Part shown: positions 48,151-60,487 of the stretch, one piece after another
Layout of the letters: every line of letters starts with the position of its first letter
Position numbering within the stretch: position 1 is the first letter of the stretch
DNA from: Zingiber officinale
Taxonomy: Eukaryota; Streptophyta; Magnoliopsida; Zingiberales; Zingiberaceae
DNA length: 64,000 nucleotides
Assembly (NCBI RefSeq): GCF_018446385.1
Contig: NC_056000.1
Coordinates: 56,080,722-56,144,721, forward strand
Direction: 5' to 3'
Made by a program: the position numbers and the translations under genes
Notes under the pieces: generated by a model
Told to the model about the DNA's origin: nothing
The model's database searches: none
Seen by the model: only the letters and a program-made list of their open reading frames with translations

Positions 48151-50335
48151 CTAGAATCATCCATCCTCTACCTGCTGGCTTAACTCAAGGGTTTTGGTTT
48201 CGCTATTTCCCTTTTTCTTTTCTTTTGTTTGTTTTTTATTTTTCAATCACAATTGTGCACTGCTGTACACTCCGTGGTAAATGGCAAACGACCTTCTACC
48301 AAATACAATTTTAAAATTTTTAACAAAATTATTATAAAATTTTAAATTAACCAATGTATAATTTTTATAAATTTTATGCCCTTTATTAATGCCTGATAAA
48401 TTTATGGATAAAAAAATAAAAGAGACTTATTATTATTATTATTATTAAAAATTATTATTTTTTAAAAAACATCAAAACAATGTCACATCCCTTTTATATC
48501 TAGGATATTCTCTCTTTATCCCGCTGGTATAATTCTAACAATTAAATCAATTGGAGCAGAGATCTTCTAGTCCACGATCTTTAGATCATTCTTAGACCCC
48601 CTACTCTTTCATAAATGGTATAGACTGAATCCTACGTATTAGATAGACGAAGTTGTTCATCCCACCTTATGAGAGAGTAGGTCTCCTCTGACTTAAGAGA
48701 TCCAAGACCAGATGATCCAGCTTGAATCAGTTAGATTGATTATTTAATCTTAAATAACTATGAAAATATAAAAATTATTGTCCAAATATATTATTTATCG
48801 ACCCAAACAATATTATACTAATTTATGACTCATTATTGGGCTTTAATTATCTCTAAGCTTTAATTATTACATATTATGTATGTGTTTTATTTTATTTATT
48901 TATTATTTATTTTACATATATCTAATAATTTTGTTTTATTTCAAGGTTTCCATATCTTTTTAACTCTATTTTCATAAGTAAATGAGTTCAATTAACTAAA
49001 TACCCTTTTCTACTTTTTTTTTTTTTTTTTTATAAAAATGTTCCTACTCGATTGAGATTCTTATGTTACGGTGTAAACTAGAAAACTTTCAAAATCACTT
49101 CTATTTGGACTTCACATAAAAATTTGGATCAATATAAACATTTTAGTCAAAACTATTGTATGAACTTAATTGATTAAAATTAAAACGTAAATAATATATA
49201 ATAACTCCATAGGCTTCAAGTAATATAATAGTAAAACTAAGAGTATATAATGATTTGAGAGATTTTTTTTAGTTAGCACTATATATAACGGCTCATTAGT
49301 TCAGTATTTTTAAATAATAATTTATTAAAAAATTCATCTATTAATTTGATTCTTAGATTCATAAAAAAATTAAGCGACAGAGTGCTATTTATGGAATTGA
49401 TAAATTTATATCTATCTAACAATTTTGTTTAAAATTGGAACATGTCTTAAACAATAAAAAAAATAAAAGCATAAAACAATTCCAAAGGTTCAGGAAGCAC
49501 AACAAAAGAGTCACTTTTGAAATTTGATCAGTAATTTTTATCAAAATTGTTATCTGATCTCGAGTCGAACAATATAATTAAAGGGAATATAATGACTTTA
49601 GGGATCTAGGGAGCATAATAAAAGAGTCATATTTGAAATTGAAAAATTTTAGGTCTGTGAAATAAATTTAGTTATATGTATGTAAATTGATCAAAATCAA
49701 AGAATGAAGGTGATAACTTTAAGGAATCCAAAGAACACAACAAACAGAGAAGTGAAGTAGAACAAACCAAAGATAAAAAAAGATTCTATTGCAAAACTAA
49801 GATATCCACTAATTATACATACAGAGAAGTCAAGTAGAACCAAAAACCTACTCACAGCACCAGAAAAAAATTTAATACATAAAAAGTCACAGGCAAACTA
49901 ACTTGTGCCCGGATCAAAATATAAAAGTATACATGTCTTGAGTTTCCAAACAGAGCAATTTAAAAAAAGATCAGCATAATTTAGAATTGGCTCCTTAGTT
50001 TCCATTTGTCATTCCAGTGCTTGGCTCTTTAATATGTTTTCAGTACATGGAATGCGTTCCACATAATTTCAGTCAAACATTGGTTTGTTGTAAGATTTGT
50101 TCCAAAACTATAATTTTAACCCTATCCAAAAATCTATTTCTCACTCTGCCATAATACTATACAACAACACAAAACATTTCCTCAGTCAACTGATCAGTTA
50201 CATCCGCAAGAACTTTAATTAGTTGCTGGAAAGAATTAATTTGGTTTATGCTTGTGAATTATATACAAGGAATTTTTTATGTCAATTGCACTGGATCTAT
50301 TTTGTAGACTTGTGCAGTCCATGACTTGTGCAACC
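48151..50335 (-). promoter_or_regulatory. FHA upstream region (unit 1 copy)
   Basis: The 2.2 kb between the truncated phosphatase stop and the FHA start. AT-rich, no gene, with an ATT microsatellite at about 48429-48448. It must hold the FHA promoter because the next gene upstream ends at 50336, but I cannot point to a specific TATA box. Confidence 0.5.
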
Positions 50336-53300
50336 TCATGGACGACGCGCACTTGATATTGATAAGTTGGGAACTCCCGTGGATGAACTGCCAAAGTCCC
50401 GAACATCTGACCTGTGCAGATGACTTGATTGGTTCCTTTTTCTATGTTCTTTTCTATCACCGCACTCAGCTCCAGGCGAGGAATGACGTACTGCAACCTT
50501 ATGTGCTTTGCTGTCTGTGGAGCCAGTTCCGGTGACTTGTATTAGCAATAGTACTTCTTTGTCCCTAATGTCTTCACACCAACAGTTCTGTGCAACTCCA
50601 TCAACATATTCTTCTTTAGTGTAGTAATCATCATGAAGCACTGAAACTTCTATTGTTTGTCCAGGCTTGATTATGCCACTAGCAGGATAAACCTTAAAAA
50701 TTGAAATAATCAGTGAGAGAAAGCTGAAGAATGGCTGGGTTTCGTATGAGTCCTGTAAGGGACAATACAACTAAAATACATGCTTTAAGTATTTAACAGA
50801 CGATTTTGGTGGTGTGTATTTCCGTCAATTCATACCTATGATTATCAAACTTTGAAACGTATTTGCTAAATTAATCAAATTGAAAGGCTATAATCAAGAT
50901 GATACAAGTAAAATGAGCATGAGAAAATCATTGTTCACAAATGGAAGATGAAGTAAACTCTAAAATCATGTAACTGTATAATTTAAAATGCACAATAAAT
51001 ATTTTATTGGATAAAATATCAAGGCTTTCAGATCCAAATCTCAGACACTGGTTCTACTGGAAGCAGAGTTTTTTGAAAACCAGACCAGGATAGAATAGGT
51101 CAGGCCCCTGGGCCACAATTTTTCTGTCTGATAGATTAACAATGCACATTAATCGGATGTTTTCTACTGTTTGAATGGAATCAAATTGGGACTTTGGCTC
51201 CTGAGTCAACTGATTGAACTGGCTGGCCTGGTTTGATCCAGTGGTTGTAATGAAGATACACAAGAATTTATATAAATAAATATCAGTTATAAAACCAGGA
51301 AATTTACCTCTAGCCAGAGAGGAAAACCAAAGGAGCATCTAGCAGAAAACTCTGATGCATTTGTATCCTCCCCAATTGTGGCCTGGCCTTCACAAATGAT
51401 CTGAAAGACAGCTTTGTACTTTTCACACTTATTTGTGATACGAAGAATGGAAGCATCTTGGTTTTGCAGGATTATGTTGTTAGTACTAACAACAATTTCT
51501 GGAACAGCACAGGATTCTTCAAGCAAGGATCTTATCTTCTCATTTGTTGTTATTATTCGTCCATACTCTTGCCTCCTTATCAACTCATCTCTATGTGCAA
51601 TTTCCACACAAAATATGCACCTAACAGGCTTGTGATCACTATCAGTAACATCCATACATGCTTCATACCTAGCAAATGAAGATGCTGTATCCATTAGTGA
51701 ACCATTAAAAAAATTAGTGCCCTATCCATTAGTGAACCATTAAAAAATTATCTAAGAAAAGCATCGTCTGAAAGAACTTACAGTGTGATTGAAGAGACTA
51801 CGGGACACTTTAGTGAGCATTCAGCCACTGAAATTGAGCGACTGTCACGATACAATATTCTATCACACCATGCAGGGATACGTTTTTTCTCGCTTGAATC
51901 GTATCCTGAGAAAGCAAATGATTCCGTTTCAGAATTGAGACTACACAAGTCAAAGACTTCAACAATCTCATTGTCAAACAAAGTCTTCGCCAAGGTTTAA
52001 AATTTCGACCCGTGCCGAAGTTTTGGTACTGGACCGGAACGATACAGTTTCGGTACCGTATCGTGTTGTGCTGATATAATTTCGGTATTTTTTAAATATA
52101 AAATATATTAATTAAAAAATAGAATATTTAACATAAATACTTTAAAAATAAACAAAATAAACAATATAAAAAACAATCTTTAAAAAAAGGAAAAGATATG
52201 AAAATAGATAATAAATAAATAGAAATTTTATGAGTGTTTAATAAAGCCTATTTAGATTATCTCTATCATAACTAGGAGTTGATTAAAATAATTAACCTAA
52301 GTTTAATTAAAAAAAAATTCCGAAATCCGATACCACTTGCGAGCTCACGCTACTTCGGCTGTGTCGCGGGGTTGCGCAACCTCGCAGCCATGGCCACGAG
52401 GATCGTGTGACTCCTCCAACATGACCACAATGGTCGTGCGACCCCTCTGTGGTGGCCGCAGGGTCGCACAACGCCTCCGTGGCGACAACGAAAGGGTTAT
52501 GCGACCCCTTGTTGTTGTTGTGGGGTCGAGCGACCCCTCCGCTGCGGCCACGAGGTCGTGCAACACGTCATAGTTGTCGTGGGTTTGGTGTCGGGTTGTG
52601 CCGGTGCCGGTCGTCGAGCGGAATGAGATGTTTCGCCCGTTTCGACCGTCTCGGCACGACACTTTAAACCATGGTCTTCGCAACGAATTATAAACTGCTA
52701 AACTAGTTACATGTTTTTAGCCATTAACATCTGCAGAAGTAAAATTACTGATACTAAAGCTTCAATCCAGTAAAACTGAGCTTCAAAAAATAAGAAATCA
52801 ATCATGTTACAAATGCATCTGCTAGAACTAATTGGAACTGATAAACTACCTTGTTATTCATAGAATATTATTTACTTCTGCCAGAGTCAAAACTATTAGA
52901 CTTAAAAATTTCATCCATGAGAAATAATTATCATAATTTAATTTTTGTTAAAAGCATACCTGCTAGACCTACTTGATGTCTTTCAAACTTGTATGTTGGA
53001 GGAAATTTAATTTGCCCTTCACGCATTCCTTGGAAGACTTTCCCTGCTTTCATTTCTGCCCGGAGTTGATCCTTCTCTCTAAGCCAATCAAAACATCTTT
53101 GAGACACCATGTCCCGAGCTTCATCATAAGATATGCTATGAAGCCGATAATTAAAGTCACCCAGAAAAACCACCATATCAGCTTCTGACAAGTCAGGTTT
53201 CCCATCATCAGGCTGAACTGTTGCAACCTGTCAATGTCACAAGTATTGAACTTGGATAAAAATGGCATTCACATGGAAATATATGCTCATCACGATTGAT

Positions 53301-53632
53301 TGAAAAATTCTTTTTTACATACATTCACAGAACGATGCAATTGGACAGATGTAGCAGCGCCTGCATAAAAGATGCAACGTTGCTATTAGAATGATGTTAC
53401 AAGGATTAGACATGGGGAAGATGAATGTGTTTCATGTTCCTGGAAACTTATACAAAGTAAGTGCCAAACCTGCTGCACCAAGTCCAGTAGTTGACCGGCT
53501 GAAAGCCATTGTTCGATAAACATGATCAAAATCAGCATTCCTCCTGCTCACTGCCTCCAGGTGAGCAGCAAAATGACAGTTTACAAAACATATTATTCTG
53601 CCATAGGTTCTTATCCTCAAGCCCACAGCTCC
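50336..53632 (-). pseudogene. 5'-truncated inositol 5-phosphatase copy (six in-frame exons)
   Basis: Exons on the minus strand: 53632-53470, 53360-53323, 53227-52960, 51905-51782, 51668-51308, 50692-50336. Each has exactly the same length as in the parent gene and all splice sites and the stop are kept (436 codons plus stop). It contains the FLGDFNYR and PAWCDR phosphatase motifs and DHKPV, but lacks the WD40 repeats and the GTWNVGQ start of the catalytic domain, which stay only in the parent. Catalysis is therefore unlikely. It arose by the tandem duplication, whose right breakpoint fell in the intron before this first exon. Lack of frame damage suggests youth or constraint. It could be transcribed from the FHA upstream copy at 54655-56882. 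Confidence 0.88.
51991..52673. mobile_element. hAT-like non-autonomous element (683 bp) in unit 1
   Basis: Inserted in an intron of the truncated phosphatase copy. The 8-bp target-site duplication gtcttcgc lies at 51983-51990 and 52674-52681, and unit 2 (58522-58529) has one uninterrupted copy of it: an empty site. Terminal inverted repeats: caaggtttaaaatttcg and, reversed, catggtttaaagtgtcg. The core at 52330-52640 is GC-rich with repeated gtcgtgcgacccct-type units. An 8-bp duplication with CA-type ends is typical of hAT. No transposase. Confidence 0.9.
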
Positions 53633-54654
53633 CTGTATGGCAAATAGAGTAATTTCAATGAAAATTAGAATAATTGGTAAACAGATTATTTTAGTACAAT
53701 TCACAACTTCCCCATAGATCCCTCCATGGCTGATGTCTCAAATATAGCTATGCAATATTTTATCAGGCAACAACTAACCATGAATGATCTGATGCAACAA
53801 AATTCCTAGTTGTTCACATTAAATTGCTCTTGGGTGAAGAATCAAAAAGGAGATTTTAACACACTTCTTAAGAAATCAAGGTCTATAAGCAGAGCAAGTT
53901 GTTATTACACAATCTACAAGTAGTTATATATGTAGATTTAGCATAGCACAGATGGAACAAATTCTTAGGTAATAATCAGTCATCTTAGAAATCACCGTTC
54001 TTCTAAGATTAGTATGGAAATGAAAAGATACTGATCACCTTTCATCCCACACAAGATTTTTTTTTTCCTTTTGTATTAGTTAAATTAACTAAAAAATTCC
54101 CATGCACAATAAGCTATGTTTAATTACTCATCTATCTAATAATGGCATTGTATTTTATTTTCTTATGAAAATTTAATGAGAAATTGGATTTTGAATGTAG
54201 GACCACTGATTTGACATTTGTCAATGCTTAATTTTCAGTTTTATAGGGTAACTAATGTCACACATCATTTACCGTACTGCAAGTCTCCATATTTTCATCT
54301 TCAGATAAGATGCTAACAAACATTATATACTATGGTTAGCATGCACCATCTGATAATGCCCAAAAAGAACTAACAGACAAACTCAACCAATTCCATAATT
54401 AATACTTGGTTGGCATATGCAATCAACCAATATCTGAAACCATGGTTAGCATACTATTTTATAGACAATTGGTGAACAATAAATCTAAAATATTAGAATG
54501 TTGTGCAATTGTTATTAACTGTTAAAGAATAAATAAAACCTTAGTTGGTCTACGCACAAAATTTCCTTTACATATTTGGGAACTGAACCATAAGTTCGAT
54601 TAATATTTACAGTCCCATATATTGTGGAGACATAATTAGAATATCTTTTACACC

Positions 54655-56882
54655 CTAGAATCATCCATCCTCTACCTGCTGGCTTAACTCAAGGGTTTTG
54701 GTTTCGCTATTTCCCTTTTTCTTTTCTTTGTTTGTTTTTTATTTTTCAATCACAATTGTGCACTACAGTACACTCCGTGGTAAATGGCAAACGACCTTCT
54801 AACAAATTTAACAAAACTATTATAAAATTTTAAATTAACCAATGTATCATTTTTATAAATTTTATGCCTTTTATTAATGCCTGATAAATTTATGAATAAA
54901 AAAAATAAAAAAGACTTATTATGATTATGATTATAATTATGATTATTATTTGTTAAAAATTATTATTTTTTTAAAAAATATCAAAATAATATCACATCCA
55001 TTTTATATCTAAGATACTCTATCTCTTTATCCAACTGGTCCAACTCTAAGAATTAAATCAGTTGGTGCAGGGATCTTCTAGTCCAAGATCTTTAGATCAA
55101 TTTAGATCCTACTCTTTCATAAATGAGATGGATTGGATCCTACCTATTAGATAGACGGGATCGATCATCCCATCCTTTGAGAGAGTGGGCCTCCTCTAGT
55201 CTAGATAATCCAAGACCAAATGATCCCATTTGAATCAGTTAAATTGATTATATAATCTTAAATAACTATGAAAATATAAAATTTATTGTCCAAATATATT
55301 ATTTATCGACCCAAACAATATTTTACTAATTTATCACTCATTATGGAGCTTTAATTATCTCTAAGCTTTAATTACCATTTATTATGTATGTGTTTTGTTT
55401 TATTTATTTATTATTTATTTTGCATATATCTAATAATTTTGTTTTATTTCAAGGTTTCCGTATCTTTTTAGACTCTATTTTCATAAGTAAATGAGTTCAA
55501 TTAACTAAATACCCTTTTCTACTTTTTTTTTTTTTTATAAAAATGTTCCTACTCGATTGAGATTCTTATGTTACGGTGTAAACTAGAAAACTTTCAAAAT
55601 CACTTCTATTTGGACTTCACATAAAAATTTGGATCAATATAAACTTTTTAGTCAAAACTATTGTATGAACTTAATTGATTAAAATTAAAACGTAAATAAT
55701 ATATAATAACTCCATAGGCTTCAAGTAATATAATAGTAAAACCAAGACTATATAATGATTTGAGAGATTTTTTTTAGTTAGCACTATATATAAAGGCTTA
55801 TTAGTTCAGTATTTTTAAATAATAATTTATTAAAAAATTCATCTGTTAATTTGATTCTTAAATGCATAAAAAAAATTAAGAAAACATTCTACCATTACAC
55901 TATTACCCAAGGAGTGACAGAGTGCTATTTATGGAAATGATAAATTTATATCTATCTAACAATTTTGGTTAAAATTGGAACATGTCTTAAACAATAAAAA
56001 AAGTAAAAGCATAAAACAATTCCAAAGGTTCAGGAAGCACAACAAAAGAGTCACTTTTGAAATTTGATCAACTAGTAATTTTTATCAAAATTGTTATATG
56101 ATCTCGAGTCGAACAATATAATTAAAGGGAATATAATGACTTTAGGGATCTAGGGAGCATAATAAAAGAGTCATATTTGAAATTGAAAAAATTTAGGTCT
56201 GTGAAATAATTTTAGTTATATGCATCTAAATTGATCAAAATCAAAGAATGAAGGTGATAACTTTAAGGAATCCAAAGAACACAACAAACAGAGAAGTGAA
56301 GTAGAACAAACCAAAGATAAAAAAAGATTCTATTGCAAAACTAAGATATCCACTAATTATGCATACAGAGAAGTCAAGTAGAACCAAAAACCTACTCACA
56401 GCACCAGAAAAACAAATTAATACATAAAAAGTCACAGGCAAACTAACTTGTGCCCGGATCAAAATATAAAAGTATACATGTCTTGAGTTTCCAAACAGAG
56501 CAATTTAAAAAAAGATCAGCATAATTTAGAATTGGCTCTTTAGTTTCCATTTGTCATTCCAGTGCTTGGCTCTTTAATATGTTTTCAGTACATGGAATGC
56601 GTTCCACATAATTTCAGTCAAACATTGGTTTGTTGTAAGATTTGTTCCAAAACTATAATTTTAACCCTATCCAAAAATCTATTTCTCACTCTGCCATAAT
56701 ACTATACAACAACACAAAACATTTCCTCAGTCAACTGATCAGTTACTTCCGCAAGAACTTTAATTAGTTGCTGGAAAGAATTAATTTGGTTTATGCTTGT
56801 GAATTATATACAAGGAATTTTTTATGTCAATTGCACTGGATCTATTTTGTATAGACTTGTGCAGTCCATGACTTGTGCAACC
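54655..56882 (-). promoter_or_regulatory. Duplicated FHA upstream region, now facing the truncated phosphatase
   Basis: Copy of 48151-50335, that is, the FHA promoter region down to 37 bp before its ATG, in the same (minus) orientation. Instead of FHA it now lies directly before phosphatase intron sequence (54654 and below). Promoter activity is inferred only from its origin. Confidence 0.55.
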
Positions 56883-59800
56883 TCATGGACGACGCGCACT
56901 TGATATTGATAAGTTGGGAACTCCCGTGGATGAACTGCCAAAGTCCCGAACATCTGACCTGTGCAGATGACTTGATTGGTTCCTTTTTCTATGTTCTTTT
57001 CTATCACCGCACTCAGCTCCAGGCGAGGAATGACGTACTGCAACCTTATGTGCTTTGCTGTCTGTGGAGCCAGTTCCGGTGACTTGTATTAGCAATAGTA
57101 CTTCTTTGTCCCTATTGTCTTCACACCAAGAGTTCTGTGCAACTCCATCAACATATTCTTCTTTAGTGCAGTAATCATCATGAAGCACTGAAACTTCTAT
57201 TGTTTGTCCAGGCTTGATTATGCCACTAGCAGGATAAACCTTAAAAATTGAAATAATCAGTGAGAGAAAGCTGAAGAATGGCTGGGTTTCGTATGAGTTC
57301 TGTAAGGGACAATACAACTAAATTACATGCTTTAAGTATTTAACAGACGATTTTGGTGGTGTGTATTTCCGTCAATTCATACCTATGATTATCAAACTTT
57401 GAAACGTATTTGCTAAATTAATCAAATTGAAAGGCTATAATCAAGATGATACAAGTAAAATGAGCATGAGAAAATCATTGTTCACAAATGGAAGATGAAG
57501 TAACTCTAAAATCATATAACTGTATAATTTAAAATGCACAATAAATATTTTATTGGATAAAATATCAAGGCTTTCAGATCCAAATCTCAGACACTGGTTC
57601 TACTGGAATGGAAGCAGATTTTTTGAAAACCAGACCAGGATAGAATAGGTCAGGCCCCTGGGCCACAATTTTTCTGTCTGATAGATTAACAATGCACATT
57701 AATCGGATGTTTTCTACTGTTTGAATGGAATCAAATTGGGACTTTGGCTCCTGAGTCAACTGATTGAACTGGCTATCCAGTGGTTGTAATGAAGATACAC
57801 AATAATTTATATAAATAAATATCAGTTATAAAACCAGGAAATTTACCTCTAGCCAGAGAGGAAAACCAAAGGAGCATCTAGCAGAAAACTCTGATGCATT
57901 TCTATCCTCCCCAATTGTGGCCTGGCCTTCACAAATGATCTGAAAGACAGCTTTGTACTTTTCACACTTATTTGTGATACGAAGAATGGAAGCATCTTGG
58001 TTTTGCAGGATTATGTTGTTAGTACTAACAACAATTTCTGGAACAGCACAGGATTCTTCAAGCAAGGATCTTATCTTCTCATTTGTTGTTATTATTCGTC
58101 CATACTCTTGCCTCCTTATCAACTCATCTCTATGTGCAATTTCCACACAAAATATGCACCTAACAGGCTTGTGATCACTATCAGTAACATCCATACATGC
58201 TTCATACCTAGCAAATGAAGATGCTGTATCCATTAGTGAACCATTAAAAAAATTAGTGCCCTATCCATTAGTGAACCATTAAAAAATTATCTAAGAAAAG
58301 CATCGTCTGAAAGAACTTACAGTGTGATGGAAGAGACTACGGGACACTTTAGTGAGCATTCAGCCACTGAAATTGAGCGACTGTCACGATACAATATTCT
58401 ATCACACCATGCAGGGATACGTTTTTTCTCGCTTGAATCATATCCTGAGAAAGCAAATGATTCCGTTTCAGAATTGAGACTACACTAGTCAAAGACTTCA
58501 ACAATCTCATTGTCAAACAAAGTCTTCGCAACGAATTAAAACTGCTAAACTAGTTACATGTTTTTAGCCATTAACATCTGCAGAAGTAAAATTACTGATA
58601 CTAAAGCTTCAATCCAGTAAAACTGAGCTTCAAAAAGTAAGAAATCAATCATGTTACAAATGCATCTGCTAGAACTAATTGGAACTGATAAACTACCTTG
58701 TTTACTTCTGCCAGAGTCAAAACTATTAGACTTAAAAATTTCATCCAGGAGAAATAATTATCATAATTTAATTTTTGTTAAAAGCATACCTGCTAGACCT
58801 ACTTGATGTCTTTCAAACTTGTATGTTGGAGGAAATTTAATTTGCCCTTCACGCATTCCTTGGAAGACTTTCCCTGCTTTCATTTCTGCCCGGAGCTGAT
58901 CCTTCTCTCTAAGCCAATCAAAACATCTTTGAGACACCATGTCCCTAGCTTCATCATAAGATATGCTATGAAGCCGATAATTAAAGTCACCCAGAAAAAC
59001 CACCATATCAGCTTCTGACAAGTCAGGTTTCCCATCATCAGGCTGAACTGTTGCAACCTGTCAATGTCACAAGTATTGAACTTGGATAAAAATGGCATTC
59101 ACATGGAAATATATGCTCATCACGATTGATTGAAAAATTCTTTTTTACATACATTCACAGAACGATGCAATTGGACAGAAGTAGCAGCGCCTGCATAAAA
59201 GATGCAACGTTGCTATTAGAATGATGTTACAAGGATTAGACATGGGGAAGATGAATGTGTTTCATGTTCCTGAAAACTTATACAAAGTAAGTGCCAAACC
59301 TGCTGCACCAAGTCCAGTAGTTGACCGGCTGAAAGCCATTGTTCGATAAACATGATCAAAATCAGCATTCCTCCTGCTCACTGCCTCCAGGTGAGCAGCA
59401 AAATGACAGTTTACAAAACATATTATTCTGCCATAGGTTCTTATCCTCAAGCCCACAGCTCCCTGTGTGGAAAATAGAGTAATTTCAATGAAAATTAGAA
59501 TAATTGGTAAACAGATTATTTTAGTACAATTCACAACTTCCCCATAGATCCCTCCATGGCTGATGTCTCAAATATAGCTATGCAATATTTTATCAGGCAA
59601 CAACTAACCATGAATGATCTGATGCAACAAAATTCCTAGTTGTTCACATTAAATTGCTCTTGGGTGAAGAATCAAAAAGGAGATTTTAACACACTTCTTA
59701 AGAAATCAAGGTCTATAAGCAGAGCAAGTTGTTATTACACAATCTACAAGTAGTTATATATGTAGATTTAGCATAGCACAGATGGAACAAATTATTAGGT

Positions 59801-60487
59801 AATAATCAGTCATCTTAGAAATCACCCTTCTTCTAAGATTAGTATGGAAATGAAAAGATACTGATCACCTTTCATCCCACACAAGATTTTTTTTTTCCTT
59901 TTGTATTAGTTAAATTAACTAAAAAATTCCCATACACAATAAGCTATGTTTAATTACTCATCTATCTAATAATGGCATTGTATTTTATTTTCTTATGAAA
60001 ATTTAATGAGAAATTGGATTTTGAATGTAGGGCCACTGATTTGACATTTGTCAATGCTTAATTTTCAGTTTTATAGGGTAACTAATGTCACACATCATTT
60101 ACAGTACTGCAAGTCTCCATATTTTCATCTTCAGATAAGATGCTAACAAACATTATATACTATGGTTAGCATGCACCATCTGATAATGCCCAAAAAGAAC
60201 TAACAGACAAACTCAACCAATTCCATAATTAATACTTGGTTGGCATATGCAATCAACCAATATCTGAAACCATGGTTAGCATACTATTTTATAGACAATT
60301 GATGAACAATAAATCTAAAATATTAGAATGTTGTGCAATTGTTATTAACTGTTAAAGAATAAATAAAACCTTTGTTGGTCTACGCACAAAATTTCCTTTA
60401 CATATTTGGGAACTGAACCATAAGTTCGATTAATATTTACAGTCCCACCATATATTGTGGAGACATAATTAGAATATCTTTTACACC
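54655..60487. repeat. Tandem duplication, unit 2 (5.8 kb)
   Basis: Direct copy of 48151-54654. It starts at the blunt junction cacc|ctagaatcatcc and continues at its right end into unique intron sequence of the parent phosphatase gene (taattctttacac at 60488). It carries the parent gene's last six exons. Confidence 0.93.

Larger units (their letters stand above)
48151..54654. repeat. Tandem duplication, unit 1 (6.5 kb)
   Basis: Starts ctagaatcatccatcctcta, 37 bp upstream of the FHA ATG, and ends gaatatcttttacacc. The same sequence runs from 54655 to 60487 in direct orientation with only scattered substitutions and small indels. Unit 1 is about 670 bp longer, almost entirely explained by the hAT-like insertion at 51991-52673 plus its 8-bp duplication. 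Confidence 0.93.

Noticed and set aside
50236-50496. Alternative C-terminal frame of the phosphatase ([15 protein letters not shown]...)
   Set aside because: The frame ending at 50336 continues from the exon in phase and ends in HRSD...SARRP, the family-type C-terminus.
51054-51338. Minus-strand ORF between phosphatase exons 51308-51668 and 50336-50692
   Set aside because: Family alignment runs directly from ...FPLWLE to VYPASG..., so this is intron; it also differs by indels from the unit 2 copy.
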